Positions 35,220-43,828 of a stretch of DNA of 64,000 nucleotides are shown piece after piece. Both the position numbers and the translations under genes were made by a program. Within the stretch, counting starts at the first letter, position 1; the number at the start of each line of letters is the position of its first letter. Source of the DNA: G963677185 sp963677185 (GTDB lineage: Bacteria; Bacillota; Syntrophomonadia; Syntrophomonadales; Syntrophomonadaceae); contig OY781889.1 of NCBI GenBank assembly GCA_963677185.1, forward strand, positions 3,038,001 through 3,102,000, in the 5' to 3' direction. The notes beneath the pieces were generated by a model. It was not told the DNA's origin. It did no database searches and worked only from the letters and a program-made list of their open reading frames with translations.

Positions 35220-36047
35220 TCAAGCGCGCTCAACAATGTCCTGCACAAAGGCCGGCAACTGAAACGCTGCCTGGTGAAGAGCCCTGGTGTAATAGCGATG
35301 TTTCAAGCCGTCCTCGGTGCAAGCCAGCCCGGGATCATGAAGCTTGGACCCCACCGAAAAACTCCACAAGCCGGATGGATAAGTGGGCACACTTGCCAAA
35401 TACAGCTTGGTTATTGGAAAGACCTGCCGGATTCCTCCGAAACACATTTGAATGACCGGTGCATTTAAAAAAGGAGATTCGCTCTGCACCACCAGCATGC
35501 CCTCTTCCTTCAAGGCTGCGTGGCAATCCTGGTAGAATTCCCGGGAAAAGAGCGCCACAGCAGGTCCAACCGGCTCTGTAGAATCGACCAGAATGATATC
35601 GAATTCGTTTTTGTGCTCTTTAACGTATTTAATGCCATCGTCGATGATGAGCTCAGCCTTGGGATCATCGAAGGAGCAGGCCAGTTCGGGCAAAAGGTCT
35701 TTGGCAGCCTGAACCACTCGCCCGTCTATCTCTACCATGACCACCTTTTCTACTAAAGGATGAGCCACGGCTTCACGCAGCGTACCGCCGTCCCCGCCAC
35801 CAATAATGAGCACCCGGGATGGCCTGGGATGGGAGTTAAGCGCCACCATGGTTATCATTTCATGGTACACAAATTCATCCTGCGCGGTGGTCATAACCAT
35901 GCCGTCCAGCAGCAGCATACGCCCGAACTGTACGGTATCCACTACGGCCAGGTGCTGGAAATCTGTTTGTTCTACTCTTAAGCTCTCTTTGATCTTGCAT
36001 GAATAACCCAGGGCAGGTGTCTGGTATTCAGTAACCCACATGTCCAT
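35220..36047 (-). CDS. speE: Spermidine (polyamine aminopropyl) synthase
   Basis: A 275-residue aminopropyltransferase. The SAM-like binding motif is VLIIGGGDGGTLREAVAHP, and the catalytic region reads IILVDSTEPVGPAVALFSREFY. The substrate would be putrescine plus decarboxylated SAM; no speD is in the window. It lies between pdaD and speB in the same direction. Confidence 0.94.
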   Translation of the reverse strand: MDMWVTEYQTPALGYSCKIKESLRVEQTDFQHLAVVDTVQFGRMLLLDGMVMTTAQDEFVYHEMITMVALNSHPRPSRVLIIGGGDGGTLREAVAHPLVEKVVMVEIDGRVVQAAKDLLPELACSFDDPKAELIIDDGIKYVKEHKNEFDIILVDSTEPVGPAVALFSREFYQDCHAALKEEGMLVVQSESPFLNAPVIQMCFGGIRQVFPITKLYLASVPTYPSGLWSFSVGSKLHDPGLACTEDGLKHRYYTRALHQAAFQLPAFVQDIVERA

Positions 36048-36077
36048 TTATATCTCTCCTCGCACGTTCTTCAGGCA

Positions 36078-36536
36078 TCAATACCAGAGCGGCGCTGCCG
36101 CAAATGCACAGCCTATTTTTTCAACTATATGCTCGGTAGCGGCGATCTTAACATCATCGAGCTCCAGGTTTCTCAACTCAAAAGCTTCTTCCACCATGGT
36201 GCGGACTCGTTTTTCAGCTTCAGCCTTGCTGCACTCACCCGAGAACTCCATTATGACCCCAAAGCTGCCGGTTTTAATCCCCACTCCTATAGCAGCAGCG
36301 ATACATGTTCCCGGCACATCGCTGACTATCTCGCCATAAGCGATGGGAAGCAGCGAACCGGGAGGAATCACCAGCCCGGCATCGAATTCGCAACCAGGCG
36401 GTAATATGCTGCTGACTTTCAGCAGGTTGGTGTTGCCTACACCTGCGGCTAGAAGAGCAGCGTCAAATGCGGTCAATTCTGTCTTGCCTTCAGCTGAAGC
36501 CGCGGTGACTAAAAACTTCTTCGGTAATGGCAACAA
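36078..36536 (-). CDS. pdaD: Pyruvoyl-dependent arginine decarboxylase
   Basis: A 152-residue proenzyme that self-cleaves at the second serine of KVSSILPPGC to create the pyruvoyl cofactor, then decarboxylates arginine to agmatine. FLVTAASAEGKTELTAFDAALLAAGVGN and the C-terminal acidic segment fit the archaeal/clostridial PdaD family. It starts at a TTG with GGAGGTG 7 bases upstream. It is the first gene of the polyamine operon. Confidence 0.92.
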   Translation of the reverse strand: MLPLPKKFLVTAASAEGKTELTAFDAALLAAGVGNTNLLKVSSILPPGCEFDAGLVIPPGSLLPIAYGEIVSDVPGTCIAAAIGVGIKTGSFGVIMEFSGECSKAEAEKRVRTMVEEAFELRNLELDDVKIAATEHIVEKIGCAFAAAPLWY

Positions 36537-36577
36537 TTCAGCACACCTCCATTTTTCACGTAAAGCACAACAGAAAT

Positions 36578-36605
36578 ATTATATCGAATCGCATGTGAAT
36601 AACAA
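36578..36605 (-). promoter_or_regulatory. Promoter of the pdaD-speE-speB operon
   Basis: On the minus strand TTGTTA (plus 36600-36605) and TATAAT (plus 36578-36583) are 16 bases apart, about 40 bases upstream of pdaD. Confidence 0.6.
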
Positions 36606-36637
36606 GCATTAATAATCAATTTCTGTTGCTTGACTAT

Positions 36638-36664
36638 TCAAAAAGAAGCTGCACCTGCAGCTTC
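36638..36664 (-). terminator. Intrinsic terminator after the LysR gene
   Basis: On the minus strand GAAGCTGC-AGGT-GCAGCTTC is followed by TTTTT. It ends the suf-like/lysR transcript. Confidence 0.8.
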
Positions 36665-36690
36665 TCAGTGTGTTGACAAAGTCAGGCCCT
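36645..36690. repeat. Dispersed repeat, diverged copy C
   Basis: The GAAGCTGC hairpin followed by GTGTGTTGACAAAGTCAGGCC is the reverse complement of the right end of element A (CTGACTTTGTCAACACGCGGGAGAAGCCGC). The hairpin arms differ in sequence but keep the layout. Confidence 0.55.
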
Positions 36691-36740
36691 GCAACGGGCT
36701 GCACGCAAATATAGCGCGGTATTCAAGTGGCTGGGTATGA

Positions 36741-37676
36741 TTAGTGCGGCGGGCTCAGCTCCGGGGCTGAAAGCAGGGCCGGATTTTCCGTCTGCCTGAT
36801 GAAGCTGATAAAATCGTTCACAGTTCGCCGGCGGCTTTTCTGGTGCGGATAGATAACGTAAAACGAGCGTTTCACAGCACTTTCTTCGTCCAGCCTTAAA
36901 CAGGCCACCCGCCGGCCGGCGCTGCCTTCAGGAAGCGCCCATTTGGAAACGATCGAGATGCCCATTCCGGCTTCAACCATTGCCATAACGGTTTCTGTGC
37001 TTCCGGCTTCCACATTTATGTTGATATCTTCCTTTTTCAGACCTCTATGGTTGAGCAGATCTTCAAACGCTTTGCGGGTGCCTGAACCCTTTTCCCTGAT
37101 TATCCACTTTTCAGTGATAATCTTGAACAGATTTACTTCCTGGCGCCCGGCCAGGCTGTGGTTAATCGGAACTACCACCAGGAGTTCGTCTTCGATCCAT
37201 TCGAAGCTGTCTATTTTACGATTGTTAGGCATACCGCCGACTATGCCGACATCGATCTCACGGTCGGCTATCCTGGCGGCTATCTTGTCGGTATCAGATA
37301 CCTCCAGGCTGATGGAGATGGCGGGATGCATTTCCTTGTATGCCTTAATAAGCAAAGGCAAAATATAATGTCCGGGAATAGAACTGGCTCCCAGCACCAG
37401 GCTGCCCTTGCGGCTCTCATTAAGCTCTTCCATCATCCGATCGGTCTTTTCAACCGTCTTGACCACTTCTCTGGCGCACTGATAGAGGAGCTCGCCCGCT
37501 TCCGTAGGCTTTAGGCGCCTACCTGAACGTTCCAGCAAGAGAACGCCATAGTGCTCTTCCAGCGACTGAATCTGCTTGGTTATTGCTGGCTGGGACAGGT
37601 CAAATTCGCTGGCTGTTTTCGATAAATTCTGGGTTTCCACTACCTTGATATACGTTTTATACAGATTGAGGTTCAT
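36741..37676 (-). CDS. LysR-family transcriptional regulator
   Basis: About 311 residues from MNLNLYKTYIKVVETQNLS (ATG 37676, GGAGG 6 bases upstream; the frame opens earlier at 37697). The N-terminal winged helix contains FDLSQPAITKQIQSLEEHYG. The C-terminal periplasmic-binding-like effector domain follows (VLGASSIPGHYILPLLI). It resembles the CysL/CbbR group. It starts 25 bases after the SufB-like gene and is probably co-transcribed with it. The ligand is unknown. Confidence 0.9.
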   Translation of the reverse strand: MNLNLYKTYIKVVETQNLSKTASEFDLSQPAITKQIQSLEEHYGVLLLERSGRRLKPTEAGELLYQCAREVVKTVEKTDRMMEELNESRKGSLVLGASSIPGHYILPLLIKAYKEMHPAISISLEVSDTDKIAARIADREIDVGIVGGMPNNRKIDSFEWIEDELLVVVPINHSLAGRQEVNLFKIITEKWIIREKGSGTRKAFEDLLNHRGLKKEDININVEAGSTETVMAMVEAGMGISIVSKWALPEGSAGRRVACLRLDEESAVKRSFYVIYPHQKSRRRTVNDFISFIRQTENPALLSAPELSPPH

Positions 37677-37701
37677 GAAACGCCTCCATATTCCCAAATG
37701 T

Positions 37702-38649
37702 TTATTTCAGGAAACCTTTCAATATGGTCTCAGTTGCTTCTTCCTCGGACAAGCCCAGAGACATGAGCTTGATTATCTGATCGCCGGCAATCTTGCCTAT
37801 GGCCGCTTCATGGGTTAGCGTTGCCCGGGAGTCTTCCGCCCATAACTCAGGGATTGAACTCACTCTGGCCTCATCCATTATTATTGCATCACATTCCAGG
37901 TGACCGAAAGCTTCATTCTTGCCTACCATTGAAGCTCTAAAAAGCTGGTAGGAACTACCCCTGGCCACGGCCCTGGAAAGAATATTCGCGCTGGAGTCAC
38001 GTCCTTCAAGGTAAACCCTGATTTCCGAATTAGCCTTTTGATCGTAGTCGGTTAACAAACGCTCCACTATTTTAATGCTGGATTTTTCAGCAAGGTGAGC
38101 AATGGTAGACCTTTCAGTATCATTAACGCCCTTGATCTGAATGGTGTCGACCTCGCAATAGGCGCCTTTTTCGAGGTGAATAATGGTTTGCGGATTCAAT
38201 ATCCGTATGCTCTTCTCCCCGCCCTGTCCGTAATGCTTTTCTACGTAGCGCAACCGGGCACCCGCCCTGACAATTATTTCATGGATGCCGTCGTGCTGGG
38301 ATTTGGCGTGGCTTTCATTGTGGATGCCGCACCCGGCAATAATAGTCACATCGGCGTTTTCACCTACGATAAATACGTTGTAAACCTTGTCCATCATCCC
38401 CGGCTGGGTCAGCAGCACGGGAACATGAACCGACTCTCCGATAGTTCCGGCTTTTACTTCCACCTGCATGCCCGGCTTGTCTGTCAGCGAAGTTATCGTA
38501 ATGTTTGGAGAAGAGTGGCGCATAAAAACCTGGCCGTCTTTGCGAATATTCAGCGCACCGGCTGGTATATCCTTGAGATCCGCCACCTGGTTCAGAATCT
38601 CAAAATCAATAGCGCTTAAATCAACTGCATTATAACTCATAGGGTCCAT
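37702..38649 (-). CDS. SufB/SufD-like Fe-S cluster scaffold protein (minimal SufBC/SMS type)
   Basis: A 315-residue SufBD-domain protein, much shorter than classical SufB (about 465 aa). It contains the beta-helix core with EIIVRAGARLRYVEKHYGQGG and the C-terminal AIGKIAGDQIIKLMSLGLSEEEATETILKGF, the SufB/D hallmark. With the upstream SufC-like ATPase it matches the two-component minimal Fe-S assembly systems of archaea and many anaerobes. Its start overlaps the ATPase gene by 20 bases. No SufS or SufU is present here. Confidence 0.88.
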   Translation of the reverse strand: MDPMSYNAVDLSAIDFEILNQVADLKDIPAGALNIRKDGQVFMRHSSPNITITSLTDKPGMQVEVKAGTIGESVHVPVLLTQPGMMDKVYNVFIVGENADVTIIAGCGIHNESHAKSQHDGIHEIIVRAGARLRYVEKHYGQGGEKSIRILNPQTIIHLEKGAYCEVDTIQIKGVNDTERSTIAHLAEKSSIKIVERLLTDYDQKANSEIRVYLEGRDSSANILSRAVARGSSYQLFRASMVGKNEAFGHLECDAIIMDEARVSSIPELWAEDSRATLTHEAAIGKIAGDQIIKLMSLGLSEEEATETILKGFLK

Positions 38650-39385
38650 CCCCCTGGCATTCTAGTTTCATGGCACATTCAATATCATCGCGGATGAGGC
38701 CCCAGATCTCTTCAGTGGTGCCGCGCTGCTTGACCGTGCCATCCTCAACCACAATAATCTCATCACATATCGGCAGGATGTTTTCATTGTGGGTTATAAT
38801 TACCGCCATTCGGTCATCCTGGTTCTTGTAATCCCTTACTAATAGACGAATAAGCTTCTGAATAGTCCACAGATCGACCCCGGCTTCCGGTTCGTCAAAA
38901 ATCGAAAGCTTCGCATCTCTTAGAAGCAGCTGGGCTACTTCGATGCGCTTAATTTCCCCGCCGGATAGACCTGGCCCAATATCCCGGTCCAGGTAATCTT
39001 CAGGACAAAGGCCAACCTCGCGCAGACGAGCCCGATGCTCCTTGATATCATGACCGGGAGCGGCTATCTCCATCATGTCCTGCACCGTAATGCCCTTGAA
39101 GCGGGGCGACTGCTGAAAAGCATAGCTGATGCCCAGTCTGGCCCTCTCAGTGATTGAGTTATCACTAATGTCCTGCCCTTCGAAAACTATCTTTCCTTGA
39201 CTATGCTTGTATATCCCCATAATTACCTTGGCGATGGAGGTCTTGCCGCCGCCGTTTGGTCCAGTAATTCCGTATAGCTTGCCTTTTTCGAGATTCAGGT
39301 TTATACCCTTCAATATTTCGCGGTGTTCACCTTCTTCGTCATGAACCTGCATCCATATATTTTCCAGAGTAAGCATTTTTTTCAT
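38630..39385 (-). CDS. sufC: SufC-like ABC ATPase of Fe-S cluster assembly
   Basis: About 251 residues. Walker A is GITGPNGGGKTSIAKVI, the signature LSGGEIKRIEVAQLL (SufC-like, not a transporter LSGGQ), Walker B AKLSIFDEPEAGVDLW, and the H-loop VIITHNENIL. The start is uncertain: ATG 39385 has GGGAG only 3 bases away and ATG 39376 has it 12 bases away; the frame itself opens at 39427. It forms an operon with the overlapping SufB-like gene. Confidence 0.9.
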   Translation of the reverse strand: MKKMLTLENIWMQVHDEEGEHREILKGINLNLEKGKLYGITGPNGGGKTSIAKVIMGIYKHSQGKIVFEGQDISDNSITERARLGISYAFQQSPRFKGITVQDMMEIAAPGHDIKEHRARLREVGLCPEDYLDRDIGPGLSGGEIKRIEVAQLLLRDAKLSIFDEPEAGVDLWTIQKLIRLLVRDYKNQDDRMAVIITHNENILPICDEIIVVEDGTVKQRGTTEEIWGLIRDDIECAMKLECQGDGPYEL

Positions 39386-39488
39386 CAACTCCCTGTACAA
39401 AAATGCCGCGGCTGCAACCGTTTGCATTTTTCAAGCTTTCAATGATTAGAATAATTCATTTTTATATGTATGGCAATAAAAATGCCAA

Positions 39489-39681
39489 GGAGAAGCCGCG
39501 AAATGCGGCTTCTCCAGACCGATGACAAAAGCGAATCTCATCGTCATATCACAAAGACCGCTCAATCAACGTACGTCAAGTACGCCTCAATCGCGGCCTT
39601 TGCTCATAACGCGACCTTCGCGTTTTCTCATCGGTCTGACTTTGTCAACACGCGGGAGAAGCCGCGAAATGCGGCTTCTCC
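39489..39681. repeat. Dispersed palindromic element, full copy A
   Basis: Identical hairpins GGAGAAGCCGC-GAAAT-GCGGCTTCTCC stand at both ends (39489-39515 and 39655-39681). Between them CAGACCGATGA (39515) pairs with TCATCGGTCTG (39628-39638), and inner segments also pair imperfectly (AAAAGCGAA with TTCGCGTTTT, ACGTACGT region at the centre). The whole is a 193-bp nested palindrome without a coding frame, like a MITE or REP-type element. Partial copies lie at 32127 and 36645. Confidence 0.75.
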
Positions 39682-39726
39682 TTCTTTTGTGGACTATTTC
39701 GGTCTTAATTGTATACTAATCAGGAT

Positions 39727-40308
39727 TTATCCAATATTGACCCCGAAGTTCTGGCCGAGAGCAGCCAGCCCGCCCTGGAAACCGCTTCCTATTGCCTGGA
39801 ATTTCCATTCCGCTTCCTGGCGATATAGCTCACCAACTACGACGGCGGTTTCAACCGAGAAGTCCTCGCCCAGGTCATATCTAATCAATTCTTCATTGTT
39901 GGTTTCATTGACTACCCGGATAAAGGCATTGGAAACCTGTCCAAAGTTCTGTCCTCTTGCCTGTGCATCATGTATGGTTACGGTGAAAGAAATCTTCTGG
40001 ACATCGGCAGGTACTTTAGCCAGGTCGACTTTAACCTGTTCATCGTCGCCTTCGCCGGCTCCAGTAAGATTATCACCCAGGTGCTGGACAGAGCCTTCAG
40101 CACTCTTGAGATTGTTGTAGAAGATAAAATCCGCGTCGGTTCTGACCTTACCGCTGGCGGTAACTAAAAATACCGAAGCGTCCAGGTCGAAATCCTTGCC
40201 GCCGTCATATTTGTTGGTGTCCCAGCCCAGGCCGATGAGAATGTTGTTCAGGCCGGCGCGGCCCTTGGTTAAGTCCACTTTCTGTCCTTTTGCCAAACTG
40301 ATTGCCAT
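39727..40308 (-). CDS. terD: TerD-family stress protein (A)
   Basis: A 193-residue TerD/TerE protein. The N-terminal LAKGQKVDLTKG, the calcium-binding DFDLDASVFLV and the acidic GDNLTGAGEGDDEQVKVDL are family hallmarks, and FSVETAVVVGELYRQEAEWKFQA closes the domain. TerD folds are calcium-binding beta sandwiches involved in resistance to tellurite and other chemical or membrane stress. AAGGAGGAATT precedes the ATG. It is one of four TerD domains in the island. Confidence 0.94.
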   Translation of the reverse strand: MAISLAKGQKVDLTKGRAGLNNILIGLGWDTNKYDGGKDFDLDASVFLVTASGKVRTDADFIFYNNLKSAEGSVQHLGDNLTGAGEGDDEQVKVDLAKVPADVQKISFTVTIHDAQARGQNFGQVSNAFIRVVNETNNEELIRYDLGEDFSVETAVVVGELYRQEAEWKFQAIGSGFQGGLAALGQNFGVNIG

Positions 40309-40400
40309 TATAATTCCTCCTTTTCATTATGGATAGATTTCTTTAATATACGGCTCTATATTAACCAGGCCGCCGCTGGCAGCCCGGAGCCGAACCCCGT

Positions 40401-41003
40401 TTAAGTGTAGCGTTTCAAGACCTCGCTGAGAGTGCCGAAATTTGTTCCTTCTCCAATAGCGGCAAATTTCCACTCTCCCTGATGGCGATAGACTTCGCCA
40501 GCAACAACTTCGGTGCGTCCTGCATAATCGTCACTCAGGTTGAATTTTAATACTTCCTGATTATTAGCTGTGTTAACAATACGGATAAAGGCGTTTTGAA
40601 TCAGGCCGAAATCCTGTTTCCGTTTGACCGCATCATAAATCGTCACCACAAAAACCAGCTTGTGAATATTGGGGGGAACCCGGCTGAGATCAACCATGAT
40701 CTGTTCGTCATCACCTTCCCCTTGTCCGGTAATGTTGTCTCCCATGTGCTTGATACTGCCTTCATTACTGGTTAAGTGGCCATAATACACTACATGATCG
40801 CGATTGGTAAACTTGCCGTTCTCATCCAGCATTATTACCGAAGCATCACAATCTACTTCCGGCGCCTTGGCGCTCCCTCCAAATAATCCTTTGCGGGCTG
40901 GAGGAGCAACCGGGTCCCATCCCAGGCCAACCATAATCCCGGCCAGACCGCCACTACCCTTGGTCAGATCCACTCTTTGTCCCTTTTGAATATTGACAGA
41001 CAT
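40401..41003 (-). CDS. terD: TerD-family stress protein (B) with an insertion
   Basis: A 200-residue TerD protein: IQKGQRVDLTKGSGGLAGIM, VDCDASVIML and GDNITGQGEGDDEQIMVDL are visible. Compared with protein A it has about 10 extra residues (PPARKGLFGGSAKAPE) just before the first acidic calcium-binding loop, and CDAS replaces LDAS there. AGGAGGTGATT precedes the ATG. It lies between TerD A and the Ca2+-ATPase gene, all in the same direction. Confidence 0.92.
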   Translation of the reverse strand: MSVNIQKGQRVDLTKGSGGLAGIMVGLGWDPVAPPARKGLFGGSAKAPEVDCDASVIMLDENGKFTNRDHVVYYGHLTSNEGSIKHMGDNITGQGEGDDEQIMVDLSRVPPNIHKLVFVVTIYDAVKRKQDFGLIQNAFIRIVNTANNQEVLKFNLSDDYAGRTEVVAGEVYRHQGEWKFAAIGEGTNFGTLSEVLKRYT

Positions 41004-41035
41004 CCAATCACCTCCTGATCGTAAATACTCGCCTG

Positions 41036-43663
41036 TTAAGCGGTTTTAAAAACCATCCTATTTATAAACATTAATACCAAACCTACGAAAAATATTGGCA
41101 GGGCATAAACCAGAGCTGAAGTCCATTGAGCCTGATTCAACACCTGGGTGGCGAAAACCGAGCCGCCAAACTGAACCAGGCAGAACTGCAGCACCACGAT
41201 TATTGACATGACTCCAAAGAATACCGGGTTGCCAGTAAATAACGGCGGCATTCTGCCTTCAACAGCGCGGCAGTTAATTCCATTGAATACCTGGGCCAGC
41301 ACAAAAGCCGTAAAGAATATAGTTTTGGCGGTGTACGGATCGGCTTTGGTAATGGGGTATTGAACCAGCAGAGCGCTATACAGCCACAGACCCGCTATAA
41401 CCAGAACTGTACCCATGCCAATAATATTGAACCACATGGATTTGGTTATAATTTTTGCAGTCTTGGGTATGGGCTTCTTATCCAGCAATCCGCGGTATGG
41501 GGCTTCTGAACACAGTGCCAGGGCAGCCAGGGTATCCATAATTATATTTATCCAGAGCAGCTGAATGATTGTAAAAGGCGCAGGCAGCCCCAACAAAGGA
41601 GCCAGAAACACCAGAACGCAGGCTCCGATATTAATGGTCAGCTGGAACTGCAGAAAGCGCTGAATGTTCTCGTACAGGGCGCGTCCCCACCACACCGCGC
41701 TGGCAATGGTCGGAAACGAATCGTCAAGAATAACGATATCGGAAGCTTCACGGGCCACTTCCGTGCCGGTTTTGCCCATGGAAAGGCCGACATCAGCATT
41801 TTTCAGCGCGGGTGCATCATTGGTTCCATCACCGGTCACCGCTACGACTTCCCCGGCTTTCTGCAGCGTCTGCACAAACCGAAGCTTGTCCATGGGTTCT
41901 GCCCTGGCCAGCACTTCAATGTCCTTGACCTTCGCCAGGAGCTCTTCATCTGACATAGCCCTGAATTCAGCTCCAGTAAGAGCAATTTTACCAGTGTATA
42001 TGCCGGTTTCTTTGGCTATAGCCCGGGCAGTGGCAATATTATCTCCGGTAACCATGCGCACCTTGATGCCAGCCCGGTGGCAATCAGCCACGGCTTCAGG
42101 CACATTTTCGCGCAGGTTGTCGCGGATACCCACGAATCCGTCCCAGATCAGGTCCTTTTCTTCGATTGACTCAGGATCAATCCCATCATCAATTATTTTG
42201 TGAGCAAATCCCAGGGTTCTCATGGCTGCGTTGGCGCAGTCATCTATCGGCCCCAGGTCCGGCTTGTTGACACATAGCTCGGCAATGATTTCCGGAGCGC
42301 CCTTGACCAGCAGAACATCCTTGCCGTCAATGCGAAAAACCGATGACATTCGTTTGCGATCGCTATTAAAAAGGTTCTGGTGAAGAACATGAAAGCGCCT
42401 GCGCAATTCTTCATAGTCAACACCGGCGTCGTTCAGCCAGCGCAGCAGGGCGCCTTCGGTTGAGTTGCCGATAACCACCAGCTTATCTTCCTTCTGCTCC
42501 AGGTTGGCGGTGCTGTTAACGGCGCTAGTAAGCACCAGCCACCCGGCCGGGCTCTGCGGCAATCCTGTTATATCAGCCAGCCCGTCTGCTGCCGCCAGGG
42601 AGTTCCGCACCACTTCCATCTGGTTCTTGGTGAGCGTACCGGTCTTGTCAGTGCATATGGTAGTGGCTGAACCAATGGTTTCACAGGCGATGAGCTTGCG
42701 AACCAGGCTGTTGGCCCGGGTCATCTTGCGCATGGCCAGTGCCAGGGACATGGCAACCGAGGTCGGCAACCCTTCCGGAACGGCGACCACGATAATAACC
42801 ACGGCCAGCATTAAATAATCAAGTATTAGTTTGATCCGGTCCATCCAACCGGAAGCGCTCATAAGCTCTTTATCGCCCAGGAAAATCCCCTTGGCTATCA
42901 AAGCTACAACTATCAATCCAGCCATTATATAACCGAATTTGCTGATTTGCTGGGCCAGCACTTCCAGCTTGGCCTCGAGAGGGGTCTGAATGTCATGTTC
43001 AATACCCAGAGAAGCAGCTATATCGCCCATCGAGGTCTTGTCGCCTACTGCTGCCGATATCACCAGGCCTTTTCCGGCGGTGGCAAAGGAGCCTTTCAGC
43101 ACCCTTTCTTCGACCTTCTTCTTTACCGGCTCCGACTCTCCGGTAAATGCGGCTTCGTCTACGGTCAAACCATCGCTCTCAATCACCCAGGCATCCGCCT
43201 CTATAGCATCGCCTGCTTCAATCATGATAAGATCGCCTACAACGACTTCCTTGGATGGAATGCTGTGGGCTTTTCCGTCTCTCATGACCTTAACGGGAAT
43301 CATGTCTTTTTGGGCGTTAAGAATGTCAAATTCTTTGCCGGAGCGGTATTCGTTGATAAAAGCTATTCCAGTAGCCAGAAGCACGGCTGCTATTATGGCC
43401 AGAGTGTCTATCATGTTCTTAATGTCTATAGATTGGCCTTTTTGCAGGGGTTCAACCACTGCGATCCCTACTGACAGGACAACCGCCACCATTAGAATTT
43501 GGATGATCGGATCCTTAAATTGCTCCAGGTACTGTTTCCAGGCCGGATCGCGTTCCGGCGGGGTCAACAGGTTGGCTCCATATTTGCTTCGCATCTGCTC
43601 GACTTGAGAACCGGATAGTCCTTCAACGCCAGCGGCGCCTTTGATTTCTTCCAGGTTTATAAT
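41036..43663 (-). CDS. P-type calcium-translocating ATPase (PMCA/SERCA-like)
   Basis: A P2-type ATPase of about 875 residues. The TGE loop is AAFTGESEP, the M4 ion site VVAVPEGLPTSVAMSLALA, the phosphorylation site ICTDKTGTLTKNQ and the hinge VTGDGTNDAPALKNADVG; the C-terminal six-helix block is complete. The first standard start (ATG 43594) would remove the conserved GLSGSQVEQMRSKYG, where the methionine is internal in the family. The frame extends to ATT at 43663, placed 7 bases after GGGAGGG, with no ATG, GTG or TTG in between. I therefore annotate the ATT start. It should export Ca2+; the TerD neighbours bind Ca2+. Confidence 0.88.
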   Translation of the reverse strand: MINLEEIKGAAGVEGLSGSQVEQMRSKYGANLLTPPERDPAWKQYLEQFKDPIIQILMVAVVLSVGIAVVEPLQKGQSIDIKNMIDTLAIIAAVLLATGIAFINEYRSGKEFDILNAQKDMIPVKVMRDGKAHSIPSKEVVVGDLIMIEAGDAIEADAWVIESDGLTVDEAAFTGESEPVKKKVEERVLKGSFATAGKGLVISAAVGDKTSMGDIAASLGIEHDIQTPLEAKLEVLAQQISKFGYIMAGLIVVALIAKGIFLGDKELMSASGWMDRIKLILDYLMLAVVIIVVAVPEGLPTSVAMSLALAMRKMTRANSLVRKLIACETIGSATTICTDKTGTLTKNQMEVVRNSLAAADGLADITGLPQSPAGWLVLTSAVNSTANLEQKEDKLVVIGNSTEGALLRWLNDAGVDYEELRRRFHVLHQNLFNSDRKRMSSVFRIDGKDVLLVKGAPEIIAELCVNKPDLGPIDDCANAAMRTLGFAHKIIDDGIDPESIEEKDLIWDGFVGIRDNLRENVPEAVADCHRAGIKVRMVTGDNIATARAIAKETGIYTGKIALTGAEFRAMSDEELLAKVKDIEVLARAEPMDKLRFVQTLQKAGEVVAVTGDGTNDAPALKNADVGLSMGKTGTEVAREASDIVILDDSFPTIASAVWWGRALYENIQRFLQFQLTINIGACVLVFLAPLLGLPAPFTIIQLLWINIIMDTLAALALCSEAPYRGLLDKKPIPKTAKIITKSMWFNIIGMGTVLVIAGLWLYSALLVQYPITKADPYTAKTIFFTAFVLAQVFNGINCRAVEGRMPPLFTGNPVFFGVMSIIVVLQFCLVQFGGSVFATQVLNQAQWTSALVYALPIFFVGLVLMFINRMVFKTA

Positions 43664-43828
43664 CGTTAATCCCTCCCATTCAGGATAATCATTCTTGGAA
43701 TAAGATCTGTGTTAACTCAATACGGCAGGCTTTCCACTCCTTTCGCATCGTTCAAACCGTAAATTTATTTGCAAATCACAGGATAAAACAGGTTTTACTA
43801 GTGATTATACAACAAAATGGTAATATGT

